64,000 nt of DNA from assembly GCF_003044565.1 (NCBI RefSeq), contig NZ_POXG01000005.1, positions 62,001 through 126,000 of the forward strand. Reading direction: 5' to 3'. The notes below the pieces were generated by a model that was not told the DNA's origin, made no database searches, and saw nothing but the letters and a program-made list of their open reading frames with translations. Positions 45,712 through 54,256 of the stretch are shown piece by piece (positions within the stretch are counted from its first letter, which is position 1; each line of letters begins with the position of its first letter). The DNA comes from Neisseria sicca. GTDB lineage: Bacteria > Pseudomonadota > Gammaproteobacteria > Burkholderiales > Neisseriaceae. Position numbers and translations under genes: made by a program.

Positions 45712-45818
45712 TATAGTGGCTTAAATTTAAATCAGGACAAGGCGACGAAGCCGCAGACAGTACAGATAGTACGGCAAGGCGAGGCAACGCCGTACTGGTT
45801 TAAAGTTAATCCACTATA
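45712..45818. repeat. CREE, short 107-bp form
   Basis: TATAGTGGCTTAAATTTAAA (one change) and TTTAAAGTTAATCCACTATA enclose the core lacking the internal segment. It lies between the divergent msrAB and aldehyde dehydrogenase genes. Confidence 0.93.
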
Positions 45819-45912
45819 TTAAATTTGCATTTTCAAACGGCATTTTTATTGCAGCGGCGGCATAAAAGGCATACACTGACTACACGCGACTACAACAACA
45901 GGAGAACTTGAA

Positions 45913-47355
45913 ATGAAACAATTGGCCATGTACATCAACGGACGCTTTGAAAACGATTTCAACGGCGAATGGCGCGACGTATTGAACCCTTCCACCGAAG
46001 AGGCCATCGCCCGCGAACCCAAAGGCGGCAAAGCGGACGTTGACCGTGCCGTAGCGGCGGCGCGTGCGGCGCAACCGGCATGGGAGCGGCTGCCTGCGGT
46101 CGAACGCGGCGCGTATTTGCGCAAAATCGCCCAAGGCATACGCGAACGCGCCGACGAGCTGACCGACACCATCGTTGCCGAAGGCGGCAAAACCAAAGAC
46201 TTGGCGCGCGTAGAAGTCATGTTCACCGCCGACTATCTCGATTACCAAGCCGAATGGGCGCGCCGTTATGAAGGCGAAATCATCCAAAGCGACCGCCCGC
46301 GCGAAAATATTTTATTGTTCAAACGTCCGCTGGGCGTCGTGGCAGGCATCCTGCCGTGGAACTTCCCCTTCTTCCTGATTGCCCGCAAAATGGGCCCCGC
46401 TTTGGTCACGGGCAACACCATCGTCGTCAAACCCAGCAGCGTGACCCCGATCAACTGCCACATCTTCGCCGAAATCGTCGATGCGGTCGGACTGCCCGCA
46501 GGCGTGTTCAACGTGGTGAACGGTCCCGGCGCGGAAATCGGCAATGCCTTGTCCGCCCATCCGCAAGTCGATATGGTCAGCCTGACCGGCTCCGTCGAAG
46601 CAGGCCGCCAAGTGATGGAAGCCGCTTCCGCCAACATCACCAAAGTCTCGCTGGAACTCGGCGGCAAAGCACCTGCCATCGTTTTGAAAGACGCGGATTT
46701 GGACTTGGCAGTGAAATCCATCTTGGCTTCGCGCGTCGGCAACACCGGTCAAATCTGCAACTGCGCCGAGCGCGTCTATGTTCACAGCAGCCTGAAAGAC
46801 GCGTTCATTGAAAAAATGACCGCCGCCATGAAAGGCGTGCGCTACGGCAACCCTGCCGAAGCCGAAGCAGGCGCACTGGAAATGGGTCCGCTGATTGAAG
46901 AGCGCGCCGTCAAAGCCGTTGCCGAAAAAGTGGAACGCGCCGTCAAACAAGGTGCGACGCTGGTCTGCGGCGGCAAACGCGCCGAAGGACGCGGCTACTT
47001 CTTCGAACCGACCCTGCTGACCGACACCGACAACAACATGGACATCATGAAAGAAGAAACCTTCGGCCCCGTCCTGCCTGTTTCCACTTTCGACACGCTC
47101 GACCAAGTCATCGCCTTGGCAAACGACTGCGAATTCGGTTTGACCAGCTCCGTTTACACCACCAACCTGAACGAAGCCTTCTACGTCACCCGCCGCCTGC
47201 AATTCGGAGAAACCTACATCAACCGCGAAAACTTCGAAGCCATGCAGGGCTTCCATGCGGGCTGGAAAAAATCCGGTATCGGCGGTGCGGACGGCAAACA
47301 CGGTTTGGAAGAATATCTGCAAACCCAAGTCGTTTATCTGGAAACCAATATTTGA
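45913..47355 (+). CDS. NAD-dependent aldehyde dehydrogenase (AldA-like)
   Basis: 480 residues. Catalytic Cys in GNTGQICNCAERV (around 285), general base Glu in SLELGGKAPAIV (around 251), and the cofactor motif LTGSVEAGRQ (around 228) are all present. LPWNFPFFLIARKMGPAL is the usual NAD-binding segment. It is closest in appearance to lactaldehyde/glycolaldehyde dehydrogenase AldA. An ACAGGAGAAC ribosome-binding site precedes the ATG. It is monocistronic. Confidence 0.93.
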   Translation: MKQLAMYINGRFENDFNGEWRDVLNPSTEEAIAREPKGGKADVDRAVAAARAAQPAWERLPAVERGAYLRKIAQGIRERADELTDTIVAEGGKTKDLARVEVMFTADYLDYQAEWARRYEGEIIQSDRPRENILLFKRPLGVVAGILPWNFPFFLIARKMGPALVTGNTIVVKPSSVTPINCHIFAEIVDAVGLPAGVFNVVNGPGAEIGNALSAHPQVDMVSLTGSVEAGRQVMEAASANITKVSLELGGKAPAIVLKDADLDLAVKSILASRVGNTGQICNCAERVYVHSSLKDAFIEKMTAAMKGVRYGNPAEAEAGALEMGPLIEERAVKAVAEKVERAVKQGATLVCGGKRAEGRGYFFEPTLLTDTDNNMDIMKEETFGPVLPVSTFDTLDQVIALANDCEFGLTSSVYTTNLNEAFYVTRRLQFGETYINRENFEAMQGFHAGWKKSGIGGADGKHGLEEYLQTQVVYLETNI

Positions 47356-47377
47356 TAACGCCTTGATGTGTTGACAT

Positions 47378-47413
47378 AAAAGGTCGTCTGAAAATTTTCA
47401 GACGACCTTTTTT
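47378..47413. terminator. Compact DUS-pair terminator
   Basis: AAAAGGTCGTCTGAAAA runs into TTTTCAGACGACCTTTTTT between convergent genes. Confidence 0.8.
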
Positions 47414-47454
47414 GATTTGCCTAATGTGTCAACAGACAGGCGGGACACAAAACA

Positions 47455-48393
47455 TCATCGAGATGGTTTAAACCAAACGATTTGTCCTTTATCGATATGT
47501 ATCGGCACGGTATCGCCGGCGGGCAAGTGTTCGGCGGGCAGCAGGGTGGTCAGTTCGCTGTATTCGGGATGGGCGAAAGTCAGGCGCAGGCTGTCGGGCA
47601 GGGGGGTGAGGGACAGGATGCGGCAGGGTGTACCTTGCGGGTCGGGGCGGATGGCGTGCGTAGGGATGTGGCGCGCATCGTTTGTGTTGGGCAGCCCGAG
47701 CAGGCGGGCGGCTTGGGCGTTGGCGGGGCGGCGGAAGAGTTCGGCGGGCGTGCCGTATTGGAGGATGCGCCCTTCGTGCATGAGGGCGATACGGTCTGCC
47801 AGCGCGGCGGCTTCTTCGGGGGAGTGGGTCACGAGGACGGCGGGGATGTTTTGACGGCGGATGCTCTCGTCGGTCAGGCGGTAAAGGTTGTGGCGCAGGT
47901 GGGTGTCGAGGCTGGAGAAGGCTTCGTCCAAGAGGAGCAGGGACGGTTTGATAATCAGGGCGCGGGCGAGGGCGAGACGTTGCTGTTCGCCGCCGGAGAG
48001 GCTGCCGGGTTTGCGGCGGGCTTCGTTTTCCAAACCGATGTCGCGCAGCGCCTGCATGGTTTGTGCTTCGATTTCGGCTTTGGGCAGGCGGCGCATTTTG
48101 AGTCCGAAACCGACGTTTTCTTGGGCGGTCAGGTGCGGGAACAGGGCGTAGTCTTGAAACATCAGCGAGACGTTGCGCTTTTCGGGCGGGACGGCGGTGA
48201 TGTTCTGCCCGTCCAGCCAGACTTCGCCGCTGTCGGGTTTGACGATGCCTGCGATGATTTTGAGCAGGGTGGATTTGCCGCAGCCGGAGCGTCCGAGGAC
48301 GGCGAGGGTTTCGCCTGCGGACACGGTCAGGCTGATGCGGTCGGCGACGGTTTTGCTGTCGAAGCGTTTGCAGATGTCGGTAAGTCGGAGCAT
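47455..48393 (-). CDS. ABC transporter ATPase, PotA/FbpC/CysA type
   Basis: 312 residues. Walker A GRSGCGKST (about 34-42), Q-loop MFQDYALFPH, signature LSGGEQQR and Walker B LLLDEAFSSLD are followed by a C-terminal TOBE-like domain (about 235-312). This architecture belongs to importers of polyamines, ferric iron, sulfate or molybdate. No permease or binding protein lies next to it, so the substrate is open. Downstream there is only a DUS terminator. Confidence 0.88.
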   Translation of the reverse strand: MLRLTDICKRFDSKTVADRISLTVSAGETLAVLGRSGCGKSTLLKIIAGIVKPDSGEVWLDGQNITAVPPEKRNVSLMFQDYALFPHLTAQENVGFGLKMRRLPKAEIEAQTMQALRDIGLENEARRKPGSLSGGEQQRLALARALIIKPSLLLLDEAFSSLDTHLRHNLYRLTDESIRRQNIPAVLVTHSPEEAAALADRIALMHEGRILQYGTPAELFRRPANAQAARLLGLPNTNDARHIPTHAIRPDPQGTPCRILSLTPLPDSLRLTFAHPEYSELTTLLPAEHLPAGDTVPIHIDKGQIVWFKPSR

Positions 48394-48459
48394 AGGTTTC
48401 AGACGACCTTTTGGGGAATCGGGGAAGGAAAACGGCGGGGTTTTGTTTATTGGTTTCGT

Positions 48460-49338
48460 TCAGCGGCGAATGCTGTCCAGCCAAAGGCTTAGCGAATGTT
48501 GCCTGTCGAGCGCGCCGTAGCGTTTGAGGGCTTCGAGGGTAACGAGCTGGGCATCGTGCATCATGGTTTGGGACAACATGGTTTCGACAAGTTGCGAAAC
48601 GTTCATCAATTCAAACCCTGCGACTTCGCCGTCTTGGTTTTCGGGGCGGACGGTTTCGGGCAGGACGATGTCGAAGATGTGCAGGATTTCGTTGTGGATA
48701 CCGCGCGATACGGGGCGCAGGCTGTGGATTCGGGCGGCGGCTCGGAGGTTGTCGAGGGCGGGCGGCATCAGTCCGGCTTCTTCTTCGCTTTCGCGGCAGA
48801 CCGCTTCAAACGGGGTTTCGCCGCTGGCAATGCCGCCGCCGACGAGGTTGTCGAGTTTGTTGGGATCGACGGCTTTGTGCGGGCTGCGGCGGCCTATCCA
48901 AAAATGCCAGCCGCCGTCGGTTTGCACCAGTCCGTTGAGGTGGACGGCTTGGCTCATGAGTCCGAACGGGCGGAAGGCGGCGCGTTCCAACGCAAAAAGA
49001 ACTTTGCCCGCGTCGTCGCACACGTCAAACTTTTCGTCGCGCCAGCCGTGCAGCAGTCCGAGGCTTTTCCATTCGTTCGCCAAGTGCTGCAAACTGTCGC
49101 CCATCGCCAGCCAGTTGTCCGTTTGCAGGTAGAGGTCGTCTGAAACTTCAGAAAACCCTTCCTGCCAGTCTTGTTTGATCCGTTCGCGCCAAAACGGATT
49201 CAGACGACCCAACGCCAGCCCGTTCAGATAGAGCGCGTTCCAGTCGTCTGCCGCACCGTAACTTGCCCGCGCCCAATCGTAGAGCGCGTCGTGGGTGCGG
49301 CGGTCGAGCGTTTCGGAAAAACAAGGGCGCGAAGACAT
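48460..49338 (-). CDS. Nudix hydrolase with DUF4743 N-terminal domain
   Basis: 292 residues. The N-terminal DUF4743 region spans about 1-130. The Nudix box is GGGIASGETPFEAVCRESEE followed by EAG (about 169-191), with all catalytic glutamates. This two-domain form resembles the C-terminal part of yeast thiamine pyrophosphokinase Tnr3 and hydrolyses oxidised or unusual thiamine diphosphate analogues in relatives. It probably belongs with the ABC ATPase gene 66 bp downstream, but a link is not proven. Confidence 0.88.
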   Translation of the reverse strand: MSSRPCFSETLDRRTHDALYDWARASYGAADDWNALYLNGLALGRLNPFWRERIKQDWQEGFSEVSDDLYLQTDNWLAMGDSLQHLANEWKSLGLLHGWRDEKFDVCDDAGKVLFALERAAFRPFGLMSQAVHLNGLVQTDGGWHFWIGRRSPHKAVDPNKLDNLVGGGIASGETPFEAVCRESEEEAGLMPPALDNLRAAARIHSLRPVSRGIHNEILHIFDIVLPETVRPENQDGEVAGFELMNVSQLVETMLSQTMMHDAQLVTLEALKRYGALDRQHSLSLWLDSIRR

Positions 49339-49497
49339 GACTGTTCCTCAATCCAATCAATACATAAACATAAGCGGATTGTATCCGCTCCGCCTCAATT
49401 TGCAACCAACTCTATCCACAAGCAGGCGGCGCACGCTGCAAAGCCAAACCGCCCGAAAACCGCTATAATCGTCCCATTCTGTCGGAGGTCCAACACC

Positions 49498-50094
49498 ATG
49501 AGCGAATTGAGCGAAATTCTCGCCTATAACCAAAATTTTGTCGAATCGGGCGAATACGAAAAATATTTCACTGACAAATATCCCGGCCGCGAACTCGCCA
49601 TCCTGTCCTGCATGGACGCGCGCATCATCGAGCTGCTGCCCAACGCGCTCGGACTGAAAAACGGCGACGCCAAGCTCATTAAAAACGCCGGCGCAGTCGT
49701 TACCCATCCTTGGGGGTCGGTCATGCGCAGCCTTTTGGTCGCCGTGTTCGAACTCAAAGTCAAAGAAATCATGGTCATCGCCCACCACGACTGCGGCATG
49801 AAGGGGCTGAACGCCGCCGGTTTCCTTGAAAAAGTACACGAAAGCGACATTCCCGACGACCGCATCGAAACCCTGCGCAACGCCGGCATCGACCTCGACA
49901 ACTGGCTGACCGGTTTCGACAATGTAGAAGACAGCGTCCGCCACACCGTCAAAGTCATCCGCAACCACCCACTCATGCCCGCCGACATCGCCGTCCACGG
50001 ACTCGTCATCCATCCGACCACTGGCAAACTCACCCTGGTCGTTGACGGCAGCCCCGAAGCAGAAAGCCTTTCAGACGACCCCGCCAACCCATAA
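49498..50094 (+). CDS. Beta-class carbonic anhydrase
   Basis: 198 residues from MSELSEILAYNQNFV, with CGGAGGTCC before the ATG and TATAAT at 49464-49469. The zinc site is Cys38 (SCMDAR, with Asp40 and Arg42), His96 or His97 and Cys99 (AHHDCGM). It is of the short type II, open-site subclass. It interconverts CO2 and bicarbonate in the cytoplasm, relevant for a capnophilic organism that carries out bicarbonate-dependent reactions such as the TsaC step. The C-terminus (SDDPANP) is DUS-derived. Confidence 0.95.
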   Translation: MSELSEILAYNQNFVESGEYEKYFTDKYPGRELAILSCMDARIIELLPNALGLKNGDAKLIKNAGAVVTHPWGSVMRSLLVAVFELKVKEIMVIAHHDCGMKGLNAAGFLEKVHESDIPDDRIETLRNAGIDLDNWLTGFDNVEDSVRHTVKVIRNHPLMPADIAVHGLVIHPTTGKLTLVVDGSPEAESLSDDPANP

Positions 50095-50149
50095 ACCCGA
50101 CAGGTCGTCTGAAACCCAAACAGAGCGCACCCTACACCCAAGGACACCC

Positions 50150-50761
50150 ATGAAAAACATCGGACTTTTCGGCGGCACCTTCGACCCCATCCACAACGGC
50201 CACCTCCACATCGCCCGCGCCTTCGCCGACGAAATCGGACTCGACACCGTCGTCTTCCTGCCCGCAGGCGACCCCTACCACAAAGACCCGTCCCGCGCCT
50301 CCGCCCAAGACCGCCTCATCATGACCGAACTCGCCATTGCCGACGACCCCCGCTTCGCCGCCAGCGACTGCGACATCGTCCGCGACGGCGCAACGTACAC
50401 CTTCGACACCGTCCAAATCTTCCGCCAGCAATTCCCCGACGCCCAACTTTGGTGGCTCATGGGCAGCGACAGCCTCATGAAACTGCACACTTGGAAAAAA
50501 TGGCAGACCCTCGTGCGCCAAACCCACATCGCCGTCGCCATGCGCCAAGGCGACAACCTCAACCAAACCCCGCGCGAACTCCACGCCTGGCTGGGCGAAG
50601 CCCTCCAAAACGGCAGCGTCCGCATCCTCAACGCCCCCCTGCACAACACCTCCTCCACCCAAATCCGCCAAACCCTCCAAAGTGGCAGACTTTCAGACGA
50701 CCTCCCGCCCCAAGTTGCCCGCTACATCCGCGAACACAAACTGTACCAAATCGGAAAATAG
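50150..50761 (+). CDS. nadD: Nicotinate-nucleotide adenylyltransferase NadD
   Basis: 203 residues from MKNIGLFGGTFDPIHNGHL (AAGGACACC upstream). The nucleotidyl-transferase motif GTFDPIHNGH and the C-terminal SSTQIR are diagnostic. It makes nicotinate adenine dinucleotide in NAD synthesis. It is followed by rsfS and rlmH, the conserved nadD-rsfS-rlmH order of many bacteria. Confidence 0.97.
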   Translation: MKNIGLFGGTFDPIHNGHLHIARAFADEIGLDTVVFLPAGDPYHKDPSRASAQDRLIMTELAIADDPRFAASDCDIVRDGATYTFDTVQIFRQQFPDAQLWWLMGSDSLMKLHTWKKWQTLVRQTHIAVAMRQGDNLNQTPRELHAWLGEALQNGSVRILNAPLHNTSSTQIRQTLQSGRLSDDLPPQVARYIREHKLYQIGK

Positions 50762-50828
50762 CGTAAATTCATACAGATAAGTTATAATACCGTACAAACC
50801 CCATTTCATTCCCACCATTAGGAAAACA

Positions 50829-51215
50829 ATGAACGAACAAGAATTGCAAGACCTGCAAAAAATGGTCGAAACCGCCGTTGAAGCTCTCGAAGACATCAAA
50901 GCCAAAGACATCTCCGTCCTCGAAACCCAAGAAAAAACCTCACTGTTCGCCCGCATGATCATCGCCAGCGGCGATAGCACCCGCCAAGTCAAAGCCCTCG
51001 CCAACAACGTTGCCGTCAGCCTCAAAGAAGCAGGCTTCGAAATCCTCAGCACCGAAGGCGACAGCGGCGAATGGACGCTCGTTGACGCAGGCGACCTCGT
51101 CGTCCACGTCATGCTGCCCGCCGTCCGCGACTTCTACGACATCGACACCCTTTGGGGCGGCGAAAAACCCAGCTTCCACGCCGGCGCGCAAAAACCCTGG
51201 CACGCCGCCGACTAA
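50829..51215 (+). CDS. rsfS: Ribosomal silencing factor RsfS
   Basis: 128 residues of the Iojap family (KAKDISVLETQEKTSLFARM, WTLVDAGDLVVHVMLPAVRDFYDIDTLW). It binds uL14 on the 50S subunit and blocks subunit joining in starvation. It lies 67 bp after nadD. A perfect 24-bp palindrome terminates it. Confidence 0.97.
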   Translation: MNEQELQDLQKMVETAVEALEDIKAKDISVLETQEKTSLFARMIIASGDSTRQVKALANNVAVSLKEAGFEILSTEGDSGEWTLVDAGDLVVHVMLPAVRDFYDIDTLWGGEKPSFHAGAQKPWHAAD

Positions 51216-51227
51216 GCAGCCATCCCA

Positions 51228-51255
51228 AGCCGTCTGTGTACACAGACGGCTTTAT
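51228..51255 (+). terminator. Intrinsic terminator of rsfS
   Basis: AAGCCGTCTGTG and CACAGACGGCTT, a perfect palindrome with a TA centre followed by TATT. Confidence 0.8.
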
Positions 51256-51319
51256 TGCGCACGCCGAATCCCATCTTTGCCCAAACCAACGTTTTTCAGA
51301 CGACCCCTTGACTGAACAA

Positions 51320-51475
51320 TATAGTGGATTAACAAAAATCAGAACAAGGCGACGAAGCCGCAGACAGTACAAATAGTATGGAACCGATTCACTTGGTGCT
51401 TCAGCACCTTAGAGAATCGTTCTCTTTGAGCTAAGGCGAGGCAACGCCGTACTGGTTTAAATTTAATCCACTATA
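51320..51475. repeat. CREE, full-length 156 bp
   Basis: The left end TATAGTGGATTAACAAAAAT and right end AAATTTAATCCACTATA enclose the full core. It interrupts the ancestral rsfS-rlmH spacing. Confidence 0.95.
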
Positions 51476-51518
51476 ACAATATCGGCTTCAAGAATCCCGT
51501 TTCACCATCATTCAAACC

Positions 51519-51550
51519 AAAAGGTCGTCTGAAACCTTTCAGACGACCCA
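51519..51550. terminator. DUS inverted pair before rlmH
   Basis: AAAAGGTCGTCTGAAACC runs into TTTCAGACGACCC. It separates rsfS from rlmH. Confidence 0.65.
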
Positions 51551-51567
51551 TCCGACCAAGGAAACCC

Positions 51568-52038
51568 ATGAACATCACCGTCCTCGCCGTCGGCACCAAA
51601 ATGCCCCGCTGGGTGGACGAAGCCGTCGGCGAATACGCCAAACGCTTCGGACGCGACGTCGCCTACACCCTCAAAGAAATCAAACCCGAAAAACGCGGCG
51701 CAGGCGTCAACGCCGCACAAGGCATGGCGGCGGAAGAAAAACGCATCCTCGAAGCCATCCCGCAAGGCGCGTTCCTCATCGTCCTCGACGAACGCGGCAA
51801 AGCCCCGACCTCCGTCGAGCTGGCGGAACACCTCAAAAGCTGGCAGCAAAACGGCGAACACGTCTGCTTCGTCATCGGCGGCGCCGACGGCATGACCGAC
51901 CGCCTCAAACAACAAGCCCGCATGATGATGCGCCTCTCCAGCCTCACCCTACCGCACGGCATGGTGCGCGTCCTTCTGACCGAACAGCTCTACCGCGCCG
52001 TCTCCATTCTCCACAACCATCCCTACCACCGCGAATAA
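51568..52038 (+). CDS. rlmH: 23S rRNA (pseudouridine1915-N3)-methyltransferase RlmH
   Basis: 156 residues forming a SPOUT fold: MNITVLAVGTKMPRWVDEAV, LDERGKAPTSVELAEHL, CFVIGGADGM (SAM knot) and the end RAVSILHNHPYHRE. It methylates pseudouridine 1915 of 23S rRNA. An AAGGAAACCC Shine-Dalgarno precedes the ATG. The TAA is followed immediately by a CREE. Confidence 0.97.
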   Translation: MNITVLAVGTKMPRWVDEAVGEYAKRFGRDVAYTLKEIKPEKRGAGVNAAQGMAAEEKRILEAIPQGAFLIVLDERGKAPTSVELAEHLKSWQQNGEHVCFVIGGADGMTDRLKQQARMMMRLSSLTLPHGMVRVLLTEQLYRAVSILHNHPYHRE

Positions 52039-52195
52039 TATAGTGGATTAAATTTAAACCAGGACGGCGTTACCTCGCCTTAGCTCAAAGAGAACGATTC
52101 TCTAAGGTGCTGAAGCACCAAGTGAATCGGTTCCGTACTATCTTGTACTGTCTGCGGCTTCGTCGCCTTGTCCTGATTTTTGTTAATCCACTATA
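52039..52195. repeat. CREE, full-length 157 bp, inverted orientation
   Basis: TATAGTGGATTAAATTTAAA and TTTTTGTTAATCCACTATA enclose the core in the opposite orientation to the copy at 51320. The first base follows the rlmH stop codon. Confidence 0.95.
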
Positions 52196-52354
52196 AAAGC
52201 CGTACCCGCAGGTAGGCTTCGTGTGTCCACCGCATAAATCGGGCGCAGGCGTGCCTGTTGCGAATTCAATACATTGAGAAATAATAAGCTAGGAAATATT
52301 TAGATATTGTTTGAATACCTGTCATAAGGACGATAAGATACCAACCTCATTTGA

Positions 52355-52425
52355 TAAGGGATTGATTCAGAAACCGTTCTGGCTTGCCGTAGGCAACCAC
52401 GCCGTATGGTTTTGAAGTGAGCCAA
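52355..52425. repeat. Decayed CREE fragment upstream of comP
   Basis: GGGATTGATTCAGAAACCG, GCAACCACGCCGTATGGTTTTGAAG resemble the outer thirds of a CREE. The 52196-52502 spacer holds nothing else recognisable. Confidence 0.45.
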
Positions 52426-52502
52426 GATAAAACATCAATCCCCATTTTTATCTCACAACAATAAACATCAAATATTCGGTTTATGTTTCGAAAGGGGGCA
52501 GA

Positions 52503-52955
52503 ATGAAGGAAATTCAGCGGGGATTTTCTTTGTCTCAATTGGTTTTCACCATCATGATGGTAGGGATTTTGGCGGCGATTGCTTATCCGTCTTACCAAAA
52601 ATACGTCGCAGATACCAAGTTGCAGGAAGTGCGGGCCGCCATGCTGGAAAACGCCCAATTTCTGGAGCGTTTTTATCAAAAAAACGGAAGTTTCAAACAA
52701 AGTTCCACCCAATGGCCGGATTTGCCGATTAAGGAAATCGGCGATTTTTGCATCAAAGTGCAAGGCGACGCCAAAGGCACGCCGGACGGGCGGTTTACCC
52801 TCAAGGCAGTGGCGCGGTCGGATCAAAATCCCAAGGTATTGAAGGTCAACGAAAGCTTTGTCACGGTATCGTGTGAAACGACCGACAGCACCTGCGAAGA
52901 CAAAACGCAGCATTTCGCCAATACGGACAAATCATGCAAAATATTTGATTCTTGA
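52503..52955 (+). CDS. comP: Minor type IV pilin ComP, DNA uptake sequence receptor
   Basis: 150 residues. Prepilin leader MKEIQRG, then the mature N-terminus FSLSQLVFTIMMVGILAAIA. The globular part matches Neisseria ComP (NAQFLERFYQKNGSFKQS, WPDLPIKEIGDFCIK, LKAVARSDQNP), with four cysteines (83, 124, 131, 145) placed for the two disulfides of ComP. ComP binds DUS during natural transformation through an electropositive face. The usual Glu5 of mature pilins is Gln here (CAA for GAA). A very strong AAAGGGGGC precedes the ATG. It is monocistronic with a DUS terminator. Confidence 0.88.
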   Translation: MKEIQRGFSLSQLVFTIMMVGILAAIAYPSYQKYVADTKLQEVRAAMLENAQFLERFYQKNGSFKQSSTQWPDLPIKEIGDFCIKVQGDAKGTPDGRFTLKAVARSDQNPKVLKVNESFVTVSCETTDSTCEDKTQHFANTDKSCKIFDS

Positions 52956-52970
52956 GGCATATCGATAACA

Positions 52971-53016
52971 AAAAGGTCGTCTGAAACCGAAGATTGGTTT
53001 TCAGACGACCTTTTTC
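52971..53016. terminator. DUS-pair terminator of comP
   Basis: AAAAGGTCGTCTGAAACC and GGTTTTCAGACGACCTTTTT between convergent genes. Confidence 0.8.
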
Positions 53017-53030
53017 TGTTTGACGGGCAA

Positions 53031-53636
53031 TTATGCGCCGAACACTTTCAAACGGTTTTCCACAGGTTCGAAGGCTTTTTCACCGGCAGGCGCTTCGATG
53101 CCGCCGATGACCATTTGTGCGCGCAAGAGCCAGCTTTCGGGCAGGTTCCATTCTTTGGCGATGGCGGCGTCGGGCAGCGGGTTGTAGTGTTGCAGGTTCG
53201 CGCCCACGCCGGCGGCGGCAAGTGTTGTCCAGAGGGCGTATTGCATCATCGCGTTGGCATGGTCCGCCCAAACGGGGAAGTTGGCAGCATAAGAAGGGAA
53301 CTGCTCTTGCAGGCCTTTGACGACGTTTTGGTCTTCGAAGAACAAAATGGTCGCCGCGCCTGCTTTGAACAGGTTTAATTTTTGCGCGGTCGGCTCGAAT
53401 TGTTCGGCTGGCACGATGGCGCGCAATGCGTCTTCGACGAATTGCCACACTTTGCCGTGTTCTTCGCCGAAGAGGACGACGACGCGGGTGGATTGCGAGT
53501 TGAAGGAAGAAGGCGTGTGCAAAACAGCGTGTTTGACGATTTCGCTGATTTCTTCGTTGCTGATAGGCAGGTTTTTGTTCAGCGCGTAAATGGAACGGCG
53601 GGTTTCGGCCGCTTGTTGCAAGGTTTGATAAGTCAT
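53031..53636 (-). CDS. Nitroreductase family oxidoreductase (Frm2-like)
   Basis: 201 residues, a single nitroreductase-fold FMN domain: ETRRSIYALNKNLPIS at the N-terminus (FMN phosphate), TPSSFNSQSTRVVVLFGEEH, and GVGANLQHYNPLP. It resembles the short Frm2/NfrA2-type enzymes that reduce nitro compounds or quinones. It lies in one direction with DoxX (53733) and opposite a LysR regulator, which suggests a stress-induced set. Confidence 0.88.
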   Translation of the reverse strand: MTYQTLQQAAETRRSIYALNKNLPISNEEISEIVKHAVLHTPSSFNSQSTRVVVLFGEEHGKVWQFVEDALRAIVPAEQFEPTAQKLNLFKAGAATILFFEDQNVVKGLQEQFPSYAANFPVWADHANAMMQYALWTTLAAAGVGANLQHYNPLPDAAIAKEWNLPESWLLRAQMVIGGIEAPAGEKAFEPVENRLKVFGA

Positions 53637-53732
53637 GTTGTTTTTCCTTTGATTGATGTTTAATCGGTTGGCGGGTTTAGAAATCTATTCGTAAAACCCG
53701 CTTTGCTTGTTTTCAGACGACCTTTGGGTACA

Positions 53733-54134
53733 TCAGGCTTTGTCTTTGCCAATCAGGTTGTCCAATGCCAATAAGCCGCCGCCGGCTGCTGCGAGATAGA
53801 GGAACACGAAGCAGAACAAGACTGCCGATTCGCCGCCGTTAGCAAGCGGGAACAGCACCGAACCTTTGGCAGCGTGTGCCATAAAGTAGGCAGCCGCCAT
53901 CTGACCGGACAGGACGAAGGCGGTAGGACGGGTAAACATTCCGAGAATCAGCATGATGCCGCCGACGACTTCCAAAATACCCGCCACCAGCATCAAGCCT
54001 TCGGGCGAGCCGCTACCCATGGCGGTCGGGAAACCGAAGAATTTCGCCGTGCCGTGCAAGAGAAAGAGATAGGCAGTTACGATACGCAATACGGACAATA
54101 AAATAGGTTGGATACGGGTGCAGGTTGCAGACAT
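53733..54134 (-). CDS. DoxX-family membrane protein
   Basis: 133 residues with four membrane helices (LLSVLRIVTAYLFLLHGTAK, LVAGILEVVGGIMLILGMFT, and two more). It is a different subfamily from the DoxX at 5227. It is the first gene in the DoxX-nitroreductase pair that is divergent from the LysR gene, with paired palindromes in between. DoxX proteins are often linked to oxidative or electrophile stress. Confidence 0.9.
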   Translation of the reverse strand: MSATCTRIQPILLSVLRIVTAYLFLLHGTAKFFGFPTAMGSGSPEGLMLVAGILEVVGGIMLILGMFTRPTAFVLSGQMAAAYFMAHAAKGSVLFPLANGGESAVLFCFVFLYLAAAGGGLLALDNLIGKDKA

Positions 54135-54188
54135 GGCATACTCCTAATCAAAATGCAAGAACGAAATGAAAACTAATCTTATCTGGGT

Positions 54189-54222
54189 AGTATAGATAAT
54201 TACTGCCAGTAGATATATACTG
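54189..54222. promoter_or_regulatory. Paired palindromic operators for the LysR regulator
   Basis: AGTATAGATAATTACT (54189-54204) and CAGTAGATATATACTG (54207-54222) are two inverted repeats with AGTA/TACT arms, 18 bp apart, midway between doxX and lysR. This is typical for a LysR tetramer site. Confidence 0.65.
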
Positions 54223-54256
54223 CTTTTATTGACACAACGTTTCCCCAAAAGAAAAC

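Noticed and set aside
45602..45787. N-terminal extension of msrAB
   Set aside because: The extra 62 residues are translated CREE and DUS sequence lying upstream of the ECF promoter.
47455..48393. Naming the ABC ATPase fbpC or potA
   Set aside because: No partner permease or binding protein is adjacent, and the motifs are shared by several substrate classes.
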